This document shows, piece after piece, positions 36,935 through 45,793 of a DNA stretch of 64,000 nucleotides; the first letter of the stretch is position 1, and every line of letters starts with the position of its first letter. Location: contig CAXORL010000001.1 of the NCBI GenBank assembly GCA_964211495.1, forward strand, positions 248,001 to 312,000, written 5' to 3'. A program made the translations under genes and the position numbers. This DNA is from Faucicola osloensis_B. GTDB taxonomy: Bacteria > Pseudomonadota > Gammaproteobacteria > Pseudomonadales > Moraxellaceae. A model generated the notes under the pieces. It searched no databases and was not told the origin of the DNA. It saw only the letters and a program-made list of their open reading frames with translations.

Positions 36935-38290
36935 ATGGCAAATTCGCAAAGACAACCAACCCATCAAAATACCGGCAATGATAGCGGCTGGTTCCCAAAA
37001 TGGCAGCCTTACGATGGGCATTTAGATCATCATCCTGTGCGTATCCACGAGTACTTACCTGCCGATAAAAGTCTGCTACTTGGGCTGCAACATGCGTTTG
37101 CGATGTTTGGGGCAACCGTGCTTGCGCCGTTATTGATGGGCTTTGATGCCAACCTTGCGATTTTGATGGCGGGACTCAGTACGGTGCTGTTTTTCTTTTT
37201 GACGGGTGGGCGAGTACCCAGTTATTTAGGGTCAAGTTTTGCGTTTATCGCGCCTGTCATCACGGCAACGGCTTATACAGGCTCAGGCTTTAACGGTAAT
37301 TTATCCGTGGCGCTCGGTGGTATTTTTGTCTGTGGTATTTTTTATGCCATGGTCGGATTACTGGTGATGAAAACAGGGGTTGGCTGGATTGAGAAACTCA
37401 TGCCGCCTGTGGTAACCGGTGCGATTGTGATGATTATCGGGCTAAATTTGGCGCCAGTGACTATCAAAGGCGTGTCGGGCAACCAGTTTGATAGTTGGGT
37501 TGCGTTGATGACGGTGCTTAGTATCAGTGCGGTCGCTGTGTTTAGCCGCGGTATGCTACGTCGTTTGTTGCTACTGATTGGTTTGGTATTGGCGTATATA
37601 GCATATTTTGTGCTCACCAATGTGCTTGGGTATGGCAAGCCAATTGATTTTACCCCAGTTGCCCAAGCAGCTTGGGTTGGATTGCCCAATTTTTATCATC
37701 CGACGTTTGATATCAACGCAATAATTTTGATTGCCCCGGTTGCCTTTATTTTAATCGCCGAAAATTTAGGACATATCAAAGCGGTAGAAGCCATGACAGG
37801 ACAAGCGGTATCGCCCTATATGGGACGGGCGTTTTTCGCCGATGGTCTATGTACAGCGATGTCATCGAGCATGGGCGGTACGGGCGTGACAACCTATGCA
37901 GAAAATATCGGCGTGATGGCAGTGACCAAAGTATACTCGACCACGGTTTTTGTGGTGGCAGGCTTGATTGCTGTGCTACTGGGGCTGTCACCAAAATTTG
38001 GCGCGATTATCCATACCATCCCAGCGCCGTTACTTGGCGGTGCCTCTATCGTGGTGTTTGGGCTTATCACGGTAGCAGGGGTCAAAATTTGGCTGGATAA
38101 TCACATTGATTTTAGTAAAAATGCTAATTTAATCATTGCTGCGGTGACGGTCATTATGGGGGCTGGGGATTTTAGCTTACATATCGGACAATTTAATTTG
38201 GGCGGTATCGGTACTGCGACAGTGGTCGCCATCGTGTTAAATTTACTGTTTAGCCGCAGTGAAAAAGCCAAATTGACGGTTTTAAAATAA
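36935..38290 (+). CDS. uraA: Uracil/xanthine permease (NCS2 family)
   Basis: A 451-residue nucleobase:proton symporter with about 14 hydrophobic segments. The N-terminal QHAFAMFGATVLAPLL is a UraA hallmark. The substrate-binding region has AENLGHIKAVEAMTGQ and SSSMGGTGVTTYAENIGVMAVTK. The ATG at 36935 follows GAGAG by about 8 nt, whereas an earlier TTG at 36914 has no SD. Its position beside nitroreductase genes could hint at pyrimidine salvage, but that is not established. Confidence 0.92.
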   Translation: MANSQRQPTHQNTGNDSGWFPKWQPYDGHLDHHPVRIHEYLPADKSLLLGLQHAFAMFGATVLAPLLMGFDANLAILMAGLSTVLFFFLTGGRVPSYLGSSFAFIAPVITATAYTGSGFNGNLSVALGGIFVCGIFYAMVGLLVMKTGVGWIEKLMPPVVTGAIVMIIGLNLAPVTIKGVSGNQFDSWVALMTVLSISAVAVFSRGMLRRLLLLIGLVLAYIAYFVLTNVLGYGKPIDFTPVAQAAWVGLPNFYHPTFDINAIILIAPVAFILIAENLGHIKAVEAMTGQAVSPYMGRAFFADGLCTAMSSSMGGTGVTTYAENIGVMAVTKVYSTTVFVVAGLIAVLLGLSPKFGAIIHTIPAPLLGGASIVVFGLITVAGVKIWLDNHIDFSKNANLIIAAVTVIMGAGDFSLHIGQFNLGGIGTATVVAIVLNLLFSRSEKAKLTVLK

Positions 38291-38326
38291 ACTAAAAAAC
38301 GCCTTACTTTGGGTAGGGCGGCGTTA

Positions 38327-38362
38327 TTTGATAAGCTGATTGATAAGCTGTTTGATAAGTTG
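38327..38362. repeat. 12-bp tandem repeat, three units
   Basis: TTTGATAAGCTG, ATTGATAAGCTG and TTTGATAAGTTG lie head to tail between uraA and the CoA-ester lyase gene. In one frame they read as Phe/Ile-Asp-Lys-Leu repeats, but the lyase start lies downstream. Confidence 0.9.
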
Positions 38363-38410
38363 TTTGCCAAAAAGAATATGTCACCAAAAATGGACGAAAA
38401 AGGATGTCGC

Positions 38411-39274
38411 ATGAGCGAAAATAATGTAGCAAAACCCAAGGGATTGAGCGCAACCAGTTATTTGTTTGTACCCGCCATCAATATTGAGCGGGTGGAAAAA
38501 GCCTTTGCCCGTGGCGCAGATACGGTGATAATTGACTTAGAAGATGCGGTCAGTGATAGTGTCAAAATGCAATCGCGTGACAATGTGGTCAATTATCTAA
38601 GCGGCGCTGATGCCCAGCCTGTTTGGGTGCGTATCAATGCCGCAAGTAGCAACCACCAAGCGGGCGATATTGATTTGCTCAAATCTTTACCAGCGTCCGC
38701 AATCAACAACGTGATTGGGGTAGTGCTACCCAAAGTAGAGCACGCCATAGAGATTGACCGCGTCCGTCATGCCCTCGCCAAACCCATGATTGCCTTGATT
38801 GAGACGCCCAAAGGCATGGCAAATATACCCGACATCGCCGCTGCAGCAGGATTGACTGCGCTCAGTTTTGGCTTTTTGGATATCTGTGAAAAATTGGGCG
38901 TGCGCGCAGACAGCGAGGCAGGGCAGATGGTTGCCAACCAAATCCGTTATCAGCTAAGCTTGCATAGTGCTATCAATGCGCTCACCCCACCGATTGAATG
39001 CGTATACCCGCCTTTTAATGACGATGACGGATTGACTGAGCGCGTTAATTGGTGGCGCGATTTGGGTTTCTCAGGGATGCTGTGTATTCATCCAAACCAA
39101 GTCGCTATTGTCAATGCACTGGCTAGACCCAGCCAAGCACAGCTTGCCTTTGCCAAAAAAGTGGTGGATCATTATGCACAGACAGGGCTTGCGGCATTTG
39201 CCATGGATGGACAGATGGTCGATACCCCAGTGATTGTGCAAGCGCAAAAGCTGATTGAAAAATACCAACCCTAA
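38411..39274 (+). CDS. CoA-ester lyase (HpcH/HpaI, citrate-lyase beta type)
   Basis: A 287-residue TIM-barrel lyase of the HpcH/HpaI superfamily, similar to CitE-like malyl- or citramalyl-CoA lyases. The Mg-binding VIIDLEDAVSDSVK is at about 40-53, PKVEHA near 110, the IALIETPKG strand follows, and the C-terminal CIHPNQV is conserved. The ATG at 38411 is chosen because AAGGAT lies 6-7 nt upstream; an open frame further upstream contains the 12-bp repeat. It lies between uraA and a second nitroreductase. Exact substrate is unknown. Confidence 0.88.
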   Translation: MSENNVAKPKGLSATSYLFVPAINIERVEKAFARGADTVIIDLEDAVSDSVKMQSRDNVVNYLSGADAQPVWVRINAASSNHQAGDIDLLKSLPASAINNVIGVVLPKVEHAIEIDRVRHALAKPMIALIETPKGMANIPDIAAAAGLTALSFGFLDICEKLGVRADSEAGQMVANQIRYQLSLHSAINALTPPIECVYPPFNDDDGLTERVNWWRDLGFSGMLCIHPNQVAIVNALARPSQAQLAFAKKVVDHYAQTGLAAFAMDGQMVDTPVIVQAQKLIEKYQP

Positions 39275-39299
39275 GGCTAATCAAACCATAAGCCAACTT

Positions 39300-39344
39300 A
39301 TAACAACACAAACCATAACAAGGCAAACTATAACAAGGAAAATC
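39300..39344 (+). repeat. 15-bp tandem repeat carrying the Shine-Dalgarno of the next gene
   Basis: ATAACAACACAAACC, ATAACAAGGCAAACT and ATAACAAGGAAAATC are consecutive. The last two contain AAGG, and the third ends right at the ATG of the nitroreductase, so copy change would alter the SD context. Confidence 0.8.
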
Positions 39345-40121
39345 ATGACAACACTTAGTGAGCATAGTAACAGTAAACCCACCCTAGAGACGATACTCAA
39401 TCATCGCTCGATTCGCAAATTTACCAACCAGCCAATAGATGCAGCAACGTTTGAGCAGCTTATCGAAGCGGGGATGGCAGGCTCATCATCGGGATTTTTG
39501 CAGTCGGCAAGCATTATTCGGGTGACAGATGCCAAGCGGCGTTATGACATCCGCCGTATTTGCGCTGATGCCCAGCAAGCCAAAGACGGGGAAAAATACG
39601 GTCATCCCTATGTGGAGCAGTGTGCCGAGCTACTAATTTTTTGTATGGACAACCACCGCCACCAAACCCTTGTACCCAATGCGCAAATTGATTGGACTGA
39701 AGTCACCATTGTTGGGGCGGTTGATGCAGCCATTATGGCGCAAAATCTGCTACTAGCGGCTGAGAGTATGGGATTGGGTGGTGTGTATTTGGGCAGTATC
39801 CGCAATGACATCAGACGGATGGGCGACATACTCAAACTGCCACAAGGCGTGGTGCCGCTATTTGGCATGGCATTGGGTTACCCTGACCAAAACCCTGCCA
39901 TGCGTCCACGTTTGCCAAAGGCATTGGTAGTTTCCACCAACCAATATGAACCCGCTGACAAATCCGCATTAGACCAGTATAACAAAACCGTTGCAGATTA
40001 TTATGCGGCGCGTGGTCAAGCAGGATCAGATTGGGTGCAAACCATTGAAAGTTATTTGGATAAACCCGTCCGTCCCGACGTGCTACCTTATCTTAACCAA
40101 CAAGGCTATGCCAAAAAATAA
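39345..40121 (+). CDS. nfsA: NfsA-like flavin nitroreductase (second of two)
   Basis: A 258-residue NAD(P)H:FMN nitroreductase. It carries NHRSIRKFTNQPIDA near residue 19, the helix motif AGMAGSSSGFLQS near 44, LAAESMGLGGVYLGSIRND in the middle and AMRPRLPKALVVSTNQYEP near the C-terminus. These match E. coli NfsA more closely than the upstream paralogue. The ATG at 39345 has AAGGAAA 4 nt upstream. It ends at a bidirectional terminator facing purB. Paralogy with the 36140 gene suggests duplication within one cluster. Confidence 0.88.
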   Translation: MTTLSEHSNSKPTLETILNHRSIRKFTNQPIDAATFEQLIEAGMAGSSSGFLQSASIIRVTDAKRRYDIRRICADAQQAKDGEKYGHPYVEQCAELLIFCMDNHRHQTLVPNAQIDWTEVTIVGAVDAAIMAQNLLLAAESMGLGGVYLGSIRNDIRRMGDILKLPQGVVPLFGMALGYPDQNPAMRPRLPKALVVSTNQYEPADKSALDQYNKTVADYYAARGQAGSDWVQTIESYLDKPVRPDVLPYLNQQGYAKK

Positions 40122-40173
40122 CCCAAAGCTTAATCAATAAATTCATCTAAAAAAATCATGTAAAAAAGTCACG

Positions 40174-40203
40174 TAAAAAAAGGACGCTTGGGCGTCCTTT
40201 TTG
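40174..40203. terminator. Bidirectional intrinsic terminator
   Basis: AAAAAAGGACGC / GCGTCCTTTTT with a 4-nt loop lies between convergent nfsA and purB. Confidence 0.9.
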
Positions 40204-40218
40204 ATGAGCGAAAAAGGC

Positions 40219-41601
40219 TTATTTTAATAAATTTTTCAAGTTTTTGGCTTGCTGTGCTGCATTACCTGTATAAGTGGCAGGGGTCAAATCAGCCAAACGT
40301 TGACGCTCAGCTTCTGGCACGGCTGCCAGTTCATCACCATTGACAAAGTTGACCATCATCTCACGGGTCATGGCTTGACCGCGGGTCAAGGCTTTTAGTT
40401 TCTCATAAGGTTTTTCAACATTGTAGCGACGCATCACGGTTTGGATTGGCTCCGCCAACACTTCTTGGGCAAGGTCCAAGTCTTCATTGAGACGATTGGC
40501 GTTAAGCTCTAATTTGCCAATACCTTTTAAGCAGGCGTCAAAGGCAATAAGACTATGGGCAAAACCTACCCCCATATTGCGAAGGACCGTTGAGTCGGTC
40601 AAGTCGCGCTGCATACGAGAAATCGGCAGTTTTTCGCCCAAATGCGCGAGCATGGCATTGGCAATACCTAGATTACCTTCTGAGTTTTCAAAGTCGATTG
40701 GGTTGACTTTGTGTGGCATGGTGGATGAGCCCACTTCGCCATCTTTGAGTTTTTGTTTGAAATAACCCAAGGAAATATACGTCCATACATCACGGTTAAA
40801 ATCAATCAAAATGGTATTGTAACGGCGCAGCGCGTCAAACAATTCGGCGATATAGTCATGTGGCTCAATTTGGGTGGTATAGGGATTAAAGGTCAACCCA
40901 AGGCTGGTGACAAAGTTTTCGGCATTTTTTGCCCAGTCAATATGTGGGTAGGCTGACAGGTGCGCGTTGTAGTTGCCCACCGCACCATTGATTTTACCTA
41001 GCAATTCTACGTTATTAAATTGCTTGAGCTGGCGATGCAGACGGTATGCCACGTTTGCCATTTCTTTACCCAAAGTCGTTGGGCTTGCGGTTTGCCCATG
41101 CGTGCGCGAGAGCATGGGTTGGTCGGCATGGGTTTCGGCGAGTGCGGCAATCTCATCAATGATTTTTTGCATTGTTTGCGCCAGTACGTCGCGACCTGAT
41201 TTTAACATCAATGCGTGCGATAAGTTATTGATGTCTTCAGAGGTACAGGCAAAATGGATAAATTCACCCGCGTCTTTTAGCGCATCGATATCGGCAATTT
41301 TTTCTTTTAAAAAGTATTCAACGGCTTTGACATCATGGTTGGTGGTGCGTTCGATGTCTTTGATACGCATCGCGTCTGCTTCGCTAAAATTAGCGACAAT
41401 CGCGTCCAAGCGCTCATTGGTCGCTGCCGAAAAAGGCTGAATTTCATGAATATCTGCATGATTGGCAAGGGTCTGCAACCAGCGCACTTCCACCGTCACA
41501 CGGGCATGAATCAAGCCAAATTCTGACAGGTAAGGACGTAAACTATCCACTTTACTGGCATAGCGACCATCAATAGGTGAAAGAGCGGTCAAAGTATTCA
41601 T
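40219..41601 (-). CDS. purB: Adenylosuccinate lyase
   Basis: A 460-residue fumarase-superfamily enzyme acting twice in purine synthesis (SAICAR and adenylosuccinate cleavage). Landmarks: LSPIDGRYASKV at the start, RTHGQTASPTTLGKEMAN in the middle and the signature GSSTMPHKVNPIDFENSEGN. The ATG at 41601, preceded by AGGATTATTTG, is preferred over a TTG one codon earlier. Length matches E. coli PurB (456). Confidence 0.98.
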   Translation of the reverse strand: MNTLTALSPIDGRYASKVDSLRPYLSEFGLIHARVTVEVRWLQTLANHADIHEIQPFSAATNERLDAIVANFSEADAMRIKDIERTTNHDVKAVEYFLKEKIADIDALKDAGEFIHFACTSEDINNLSHALMLKSGRDVLAQTMQKIIDEIAALAETHADQPMLSRTHGQTASPTTLGKEMANVAYRLHRQLKQFNNVELLGKINGAVGNYNAHLSAYPHIDWAKNAENFVTSLGLTFNPYTTQIEPHDYIAELFDALRRYNTILIDFNRDVWTYISLGYFKQKLKDGEVGSSTMPHKVNPIDFENSEGNLGIANAMLAHLGEKLPISRMQRDLTDSTVLRNMGVGFAHSLIAFDACLKGIGKLELNANRLNEDLDLAQEVLAEPIQTVMRRYNVEKPYEKLKALTRGQAMTREMMVNFVNGDELAAVPEAERQRLADLTPATYTGNAAQQAKNLKNLLK

Positions 41602-41681
41602 CAAATAATCCTAATCGGTTAAATAAAGGGTGAACGTAAAAGTGCCTGCATTATAGCAAACTATCACAACATGGACTACCG

Positions 41682-42713
41682 CTAGCGTTGCTTGGCAAAC
41701 AGCACAAGCCCAATAATCACCAACGCAATCCCCACAAAACTCAAGCCTGATGGTATGGGCGTGTGCAGCAGTAACATGCCGCCTAACAACGCAAAAATAA
41801 TTTCACTGCCTTGTGTGGCATCGACGGCGGCCAGTTGTTGTGGCTGTTTGGCAAGACTACGGGCATGTAAAAAAGTGGTCGTACCGAGCACACCTGCCAT
41901 CAAGGCAACCAAAAAACTAATGGTCATTTGTGAGACACTGGGCGCGGGCGGTTGTACCAGAAAGCCTAATACCAACCACATCGGCAATGACCCTAGCGAC
42001 ATCAGCCAGACTTTATGCAGGGGATTTGATAGCAGTGGGGAAGTCACTTGCGGCACTTTTTGTAGCAATTTGCTCGTTGCCAATTCGCTCGTTAATTTGC
42101 TCGCTGCCTTGCTTGTTGCATGGGTATGAGGGGTGGTGCCCCCTTTGGGTTGTGCTGCTTGCCAAATTAATTGATTACCTAAGGGAAAACAAAAACTGGC
42201 AATAAAGGCAGGTAGCGCACCAAATAGCAACAAAGCATGCCAATCAGTGCCTTGGCTCGTGCTATGCCTTAACCCTTCACCCACATTGGCAAGTACCACA
42301 CCGATAAATACAATCACCGAATAGACAATGACTTTTTTTTGAAATGATTGCCCAAAAAAACTCAGCACCACCAAGCTTGCCACCACAGTGAATAAATAGG
42401 TCGCGGCAATCACCCATCCTTCGGCATAATCCGCCGCAAACGCCAGCAGTCCATATGTACCCAGTCCAATGCCGCCCGTCACACACCAAAACTGCCAATG
42501 ACTGGCAAATAGTTTACATAGCGCTAGTAGCTTGGACGGATTGAGTTTGTTTTGTAGCAAAATAAAAACCGATAACAACAGCCACATAAAAAAACAGCGG
42601 AAACTTGCTGACCAAAACCAATGTCCGCCTTGTACACTCATCAATTGATACAGTACAAACGACGTGCTAAAAAAAGCCGACGCAATCAGCCCCCAAACAA
42701 TCATTTTTCCCAT
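41682..42713 (-). CDS. EmrE-like multidrug resistance efflux family protein
   Basis: A 343-residue ten-helix transporter of the DMT superfamily, group 'multidrug resistance efflux transporter'. It starts MIVWGLIASAFFSTSFVLYQ and carries ADYAEGWVIAATYLFTVVASL. A hydrophilic loop near residues 196-222 (Thr/Ser/Lys/Ala repeats such as SKAASKLTSELATSK) splits the two halves and is encoded by degenerate short repeats. The C-terminal half ends GIALVIIGLVLFAKQR. The exported compound is unknown. It sits 81 nt after purB's start and 74 nt from queE. Confidence 0.86.
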   Translation of the reverse strand: MGKMIVWGLIASAFFSTSFVLYQLMSVQGGHWFWSASFRCFFMWLLLSVFILLQNKLNPSKLLALCKLFASHWQFWCVTGGIGLGTYGLLAFAADYAEGWVIAATYLFTVVASLVVLSFFGQSFQKKVIVYSVIVFIGVVLANVGEGLRHSTSQGTDWHALLLFGALPAFIASFCFPLGNQLIWQAAQPKGGTTPHTHATSKAASKLTSELATSKLLQKVPQVTSPLLSNPLHKVWLMSLGSLPMWLVLGFLVQPPAPSVSQMTISFLVALMAGVLGTTTFLHARSLAKQPQQLAAVDATQGSEIIFALLGGMLLLHTPIPSGLSFVGIALVIIGLVLFAKQR

Positions 42714-42750
42714 TGGCTTGATATTTCCCTAAGTTGTGTTCTAACGATTT

Positions 42751-42792
42751 GACAGTGGTTATTTGACAGTGGTTATTTGGCAGCGGCTATTT
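42751..42792. repeat. 14-bp tandem repeat, three units, reaching the queE stop
   Basis: Two perfect GACAGTGGTTATTT units and a third GGCAGCGGCTATTT are contiguous. The queE TAG stop (42787-42789) lies in the third unit. Confidence 0.9.
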
Positions 42793-43509
42793 GCCTTTGG
42801 CATCTGTCCAAATGATTTTATGCAGTTGCAGTTGAAAACGCACTGGCAGCGCATCGGCAAGTATCCATTCTGCCAAGTCAGTGGCAAGGGTAGGTACATT
42901 GGCTTGACGTTCTTCCACATTAAACATCGGAGAAAACCATACCGTTGCGACTTTTTTATCCAGTTGGTAGTCTGCTAGGATTTGTTTTGACCAGTCATAA
43001 TCGTCGCGATTCATAATGACAAATTTGATTTGGTCATGGGCAGTTAAGTAGGGGAGGTTTTGCCACAGATTTTTATCGGCTTCTTGAGAGCTTGGGGTTT
43101 TGATATCCATGACTTTAGATACCGCCGTTGGCACCTCTGCCACGGACAGTGCGCCCGAAGTTTCAAGCGAAATCTCGTAGCCATGCGCCAGTAGCAAATT
43201 CATTAAAGCGATTGCATTGGGCTGGGCTAAAGGTTCGCCACCTGTCAAACAAATACGCTGGCACGGAAAACTCTGACACACTGCCAAAATCCCTGTCAAA
43301 CTCATGCGCTCGCCGCCGATAAAGGCATATTCGGTATCACAATACACGCAGCGCAGCGGGCAGCCCGTCAAGCGGATAAAAATCGTCGGCAATCCTGCGG
43401 TCAAGGCTTCACCTTGCAGCGAATAAAAAATCTCAGTGATTTTAAGTCCTGCTTCGGGGTCAGTGGTGGGAATGGCGGTATTGCGGATGGGTAGCGTTGA
43501 ATTTGGCAT
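42787..43509 (-). CDS. queE: 7-carboxy-7-deazaguanine synthase
   Basis: A 240-residue radical SAM enzyme of queuosine/preQ0 biosynthesis. The radical motif is CPLRCVYCDTEYAF (C-x3-C-x2-C) near residue 51-64, with FYSLQGEALTAGLPTIFIRLTG just before it and the GGEPLAQ SAM-binding stretch after. Partner genes queC and queD are not in the window. The SD is weak. The stop codon lies in a 14-bp repeat array, so the extreme C-terminus may vary between strains. Confidence 0.95.
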   Translation of the reverse strand: MPNSTLPIRNTAIPTTDPEAGLKITEIFYSLQGEALTAGLPTIFIRLTGCPLRCVYCDTEYAFIGGERMSLTGILAVCQSFPCQRICLTGGEPLAQPNAIALMNLLLAHGYEISLETSGALSVAEVPTAVSKVMDIKTPSSQEADKNLWQNLPYLTAHDQIKFVIMNRDDYDWSKQILADYQLDKKVATVWFSPMFNVEERQANVPTLATDLAEWILADALPVRFQLQLHKIIWTDAKGK

Positions 43510-43581
43510 AAATGTGATTAACTAATAAAAATTAGCGTTTATTTTATCAAATTTATGCCAATAAATCTTTGTGTTCAGCGG

Positions 43582-43974
43582 TTAAAGCAATTTCATTTCG
43601 GTTAACACGTCCACTGCAGCACGATAGGCTTCTTGTGCCGCTGGTGCACCGCAGTAAGGTAAACTATGTAGTAGCACTTCTTGAATTTCTGTCACGCTTG
43701 CGCCGTTATTAATCGCCCCGCGAATATGCCCTTTTAGTTCTGTTGGGGATTTTTGCGCGATTAAAAAGGCAATGGTCATCAGTGAGCGGGTTTTACGATC
43801 AAGTACGTCGTCGCGTTGCCACGTCGAGCCCCACGCGTGTTCATTAATCCAATCTTGCAGCGGCGCGGTAAATTCGGTGACTTGTGACATGGCACGCTCC
43901 ACATGCGCTTCGCCCATCACTTGTTTGCGGACTGCAATGCCGTTGTCATAAGTGGTGTTTTGTTGTGACGACAT
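43582..43974 (-). CDS. Carboxymuconolactone decarboxylase family protein
   Basis: A 130-residue helical protein resembling PcaC (4-carboxymuconolactone decarboxylase). It carries RKQVMGEAHVERAM near residue 16, WGSTWQRDDVLDRKTRSLMTIAFL in the middle and ELKGHIRGAINNGASVTEIQEVLLH near the end. AAGGGAAA precedes the ATG. No other protocatechuate-pathway gene is nearby, so the role in aromatic catabolism is not supported by context. It lies downstream of dapD behind a terminator. Confidence 0.85.
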   Translation of the reverse strand: MSSQQNTTYDNGIAVRKQVMGEAHVERAMSQVTEFTAPLQDWINEHAWGSTWQRDDVLDRKTRSLMTIAFLIAQKSPTELKGHIRGAINNGASVTEIQEVLLHSLPYCGAPAAQEAYRAAVDVLTEMKLL

Positions 43975-44017
43975 ACTGTTTCCCTTAATAAAAGCTATAA
44001 AATTTGCTGAAGGCTAT

Positions 44018-44050
44018 AAAAAAAAGCAAACCATGGCTGATTTGCTTTAA
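44018..44050 (-). terminator. Intrinsic terminator of dapD
   Basis: On the minus strand AAAGCAAA / TTTGCTTT is followed by six more T residues, 29 nt after the dapD stop. Confidence 0.82.
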
Positions 44051-44078
44051 ATAATTTACTGTTATCTTGACTCAAAAT

Positions 44079-44900
44079 CTAGTCCATTCTGAGCAAGTCA
44101 TTGATAGAGGTTTTTGAGCGGGTTTGCGCGTCTACTTTTTTCACAATTACCGCACAGTACAAGCTATGCGAGCCATCTTTGCTTGGCAAACTACCTGACA
44201 CGACCACCGAACCTGCAGGAATACGGCCATAACTGATTTCGCCTGTTTCGCGGTCTAGGATTTTGGTTGATTGACCGATATACACGCCCATCGAAATCAC
44301 CGAGCCTTCCTCAACAATCACACCTTCAACGATTTCTGAGCGCGCACCGATAAAGCAGTTGTCTTCAATGATGGTTGGGTTGGCTTGTAGCGGCTCAAGG
44401 ACGCCGCCAATGCCGACACCGCCTGATAGATGCACGTTTTTACCGATTTGGGCGCATGACCCCACCGTCGCCCACGTATCGACCATCGTGCCTTCATCGA
44501 CATAGGCGCCGATATTGACGTAAGATGGCATCAAGATAGCGCCTTTGGCAATGTATGAGCCTTTACGCGCGACGGCAGGTGGCACCACGCGCACGCCCGC
44601 TTTGGCAAATTGTTCATCGCCCCAATCTGAAAATTTGGTTTCGACTTTATCAAAGAATTGCAGGTCACGACCGCCATTCATGATGCGGTTGTCATTTAGC
44701 CGAAAGGATAATAATACCGCTTTTTTGACCCATTGGTTGACGATCCATTCACCGTCTTTTTTTTCTGCTACGCGCAAGGTACCCGCATCAAGCTGAGCGA
44801 GCACATCATTGACGGCAGCACGCACATCGTCGGTGGCGTCATTGGGGTTAAAGTTGGCACGGTTTTCAAACGCATCTTCAATAATCTGTTGTAATGACAT
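44079..44900 (-). CDS. dapD: Tetrahydrodipicolinate N-succinyltransferase
   Basis: A 273-residue left-handed beta-helix acyltransferase of lysine/diaminopimelate synthesis. Repeats of hexapeptide type begin near GAILMPSYVNIGAYVDEG and continue through IGGVLEPLQ and NCFIGARSEIVEGV. The N-terminal domain starts LQQIIEDAFENRANFNP. AGGAAAAAA is the SD. The length equals E. coli DapD (274). Confidence 0.97.
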   Translation of the reverse strand: MSLQQIIEDAFENRANFNPNDATDDVRAAVNDVLAQLDAGTLRVAEKKDGEWIVNQWVKKAVLLSFRLNDNRIMNGGRDLQFFDKVETKFSDWGDEQFAKAGVRVVPPAVARKGSYIAKGAILMPSYVNIGAYVDEGTMVDTWATVGSCAQIGKNVHLSGGVGIGGVLEPLQANPTIIEDNCFIGARSEIVEGVIVEEGSVISMGVYIGQSTKILDRETGEISYGRIPAGSVVVSGSLPSKDGSHSLYCAVIVKKVDAQTRSKTSINDLLRMD

Positions 44901-45047
44901 AATTTTTTCCTACAATCCAAAAAAAGGTAGGTCATTGTCGCTAATTTTATTTTGTTTGGCAAATATTAATACGTCATTTTGGCAAGTTTTCATCAGTAGA
45001 TAGCTTTGAGGTGTTGTAAAATCACAGCAAGTATTAAAAGGCATGTG

Positions 45048-45737
45048 TTAAATAGCCGTCATTAAATGAATCAGCGCAGGACCAAAAAACACCATAAATA
45101 ACCCTGCCAATACCATCGTCAGACTGGCAATCACGCCTTCGCTTTCATGGCGCTGACTGGCTCTTGCGGTACCAAAACCATGTGATGCATTACCCAATGC
45201 CACGCCGTGGGCAAGATGGAAACGGATTTTTGACCATGCCAGTACCATATCGCCAATCACCATGCCGACCACCCCTGTAATTAAGGTAAATAGCGACACG
45301 AGCGCCGCTGAACCATGAATCTGCTGCGCCAAATCAATGGCAAATGGGGTAGAAATTGACCGTGCCATTAAGCTGTAGGTGAGGGTGGCATCAAATTTAA
45401 ACACACGAGCAAACACCATGATGCTAGCAATACCCACCAACATGCCCACCACAATCGATACCGCAAGCACGGCAGCATAGCGGTAAATCAATTGACGATA
45501 CTGATAAATCGGTATGGCAAATGCCACGGTGGCAGGGCCCAACAACTCAACAATCCAAGCGGTATCGGCAAAATAGGTTTGATAAGAAATCCCAAGCACA
45601 ATCATCAATACAATCGTTACTGTCGCCACTGTGATGGCAGGATTGAGCCAAAATTTTGGGAAACGGACATACAACCGCTTTGCTAAAACATACGCCAAGA
45701 TAGTCCAAAGTAAACAGCCGATAGAGATAATATTCAT
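45048..45737 (-). CDS. lrgB: LrgB/CidB family membrane protein
   Basis: A 229-residue membrane protein with about seven hydrophobic helices, of the LrgB/CidB family. The signature ARSISTPFAIDLAQQIHG and the ending HGVALGNASHGFGTARASQ are clear. These proteins pair with holin-like LrgA/CidA and are implicated in murein hydrolase export and cell lysis, or in pyruvate/metabolite movement. It follows the LrgA-like gene by 56 nt, so the two are likely one operon. Confidence 0.9.
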   Translation of the reverse strand: MNIISIGCLLWTILAYVLAKRLYVRFPKFWLNPAITVATVTIVLMIVLGISYQTYFADTAWIVELLGPATVAFAIPIYQYRQLIYRYAAVLAVSIVVGMLVGIASIMVFARVFKFDATLTYSLMARSISTPFAIDLAQQIHGSAALVSLFTLITGVVGMVIGDMVLAWSKIRFHLAHGVALGNASHGFGTARASQRHESEGVIASLTMVLAGLFMVFFGPALIHLMTAI

Positions 45738-45755
45738 AGTAAATTACGATTGGTA

Positions 45756-45778
45756 TGATTAATGATTAATGATTAATG
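45756..45778. repeat. 7-bp tandem repeat, three units
   Basis: TGATTAA repeats three times (TGATTAATGATTAATGATTA core) in the short gap between lrgA and lrgB, another slippage-type repeat. It lies in the leader of lrgB. Confidence 0.85.
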
Positions 45779-45793
45779 GTATTTGATTTTTGA

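Noticed and set aside
40973..41440. Plus-strand open frame opposite purB
   Set aside because: Antisense shadow of a clear housekeeping gene with no start signal.
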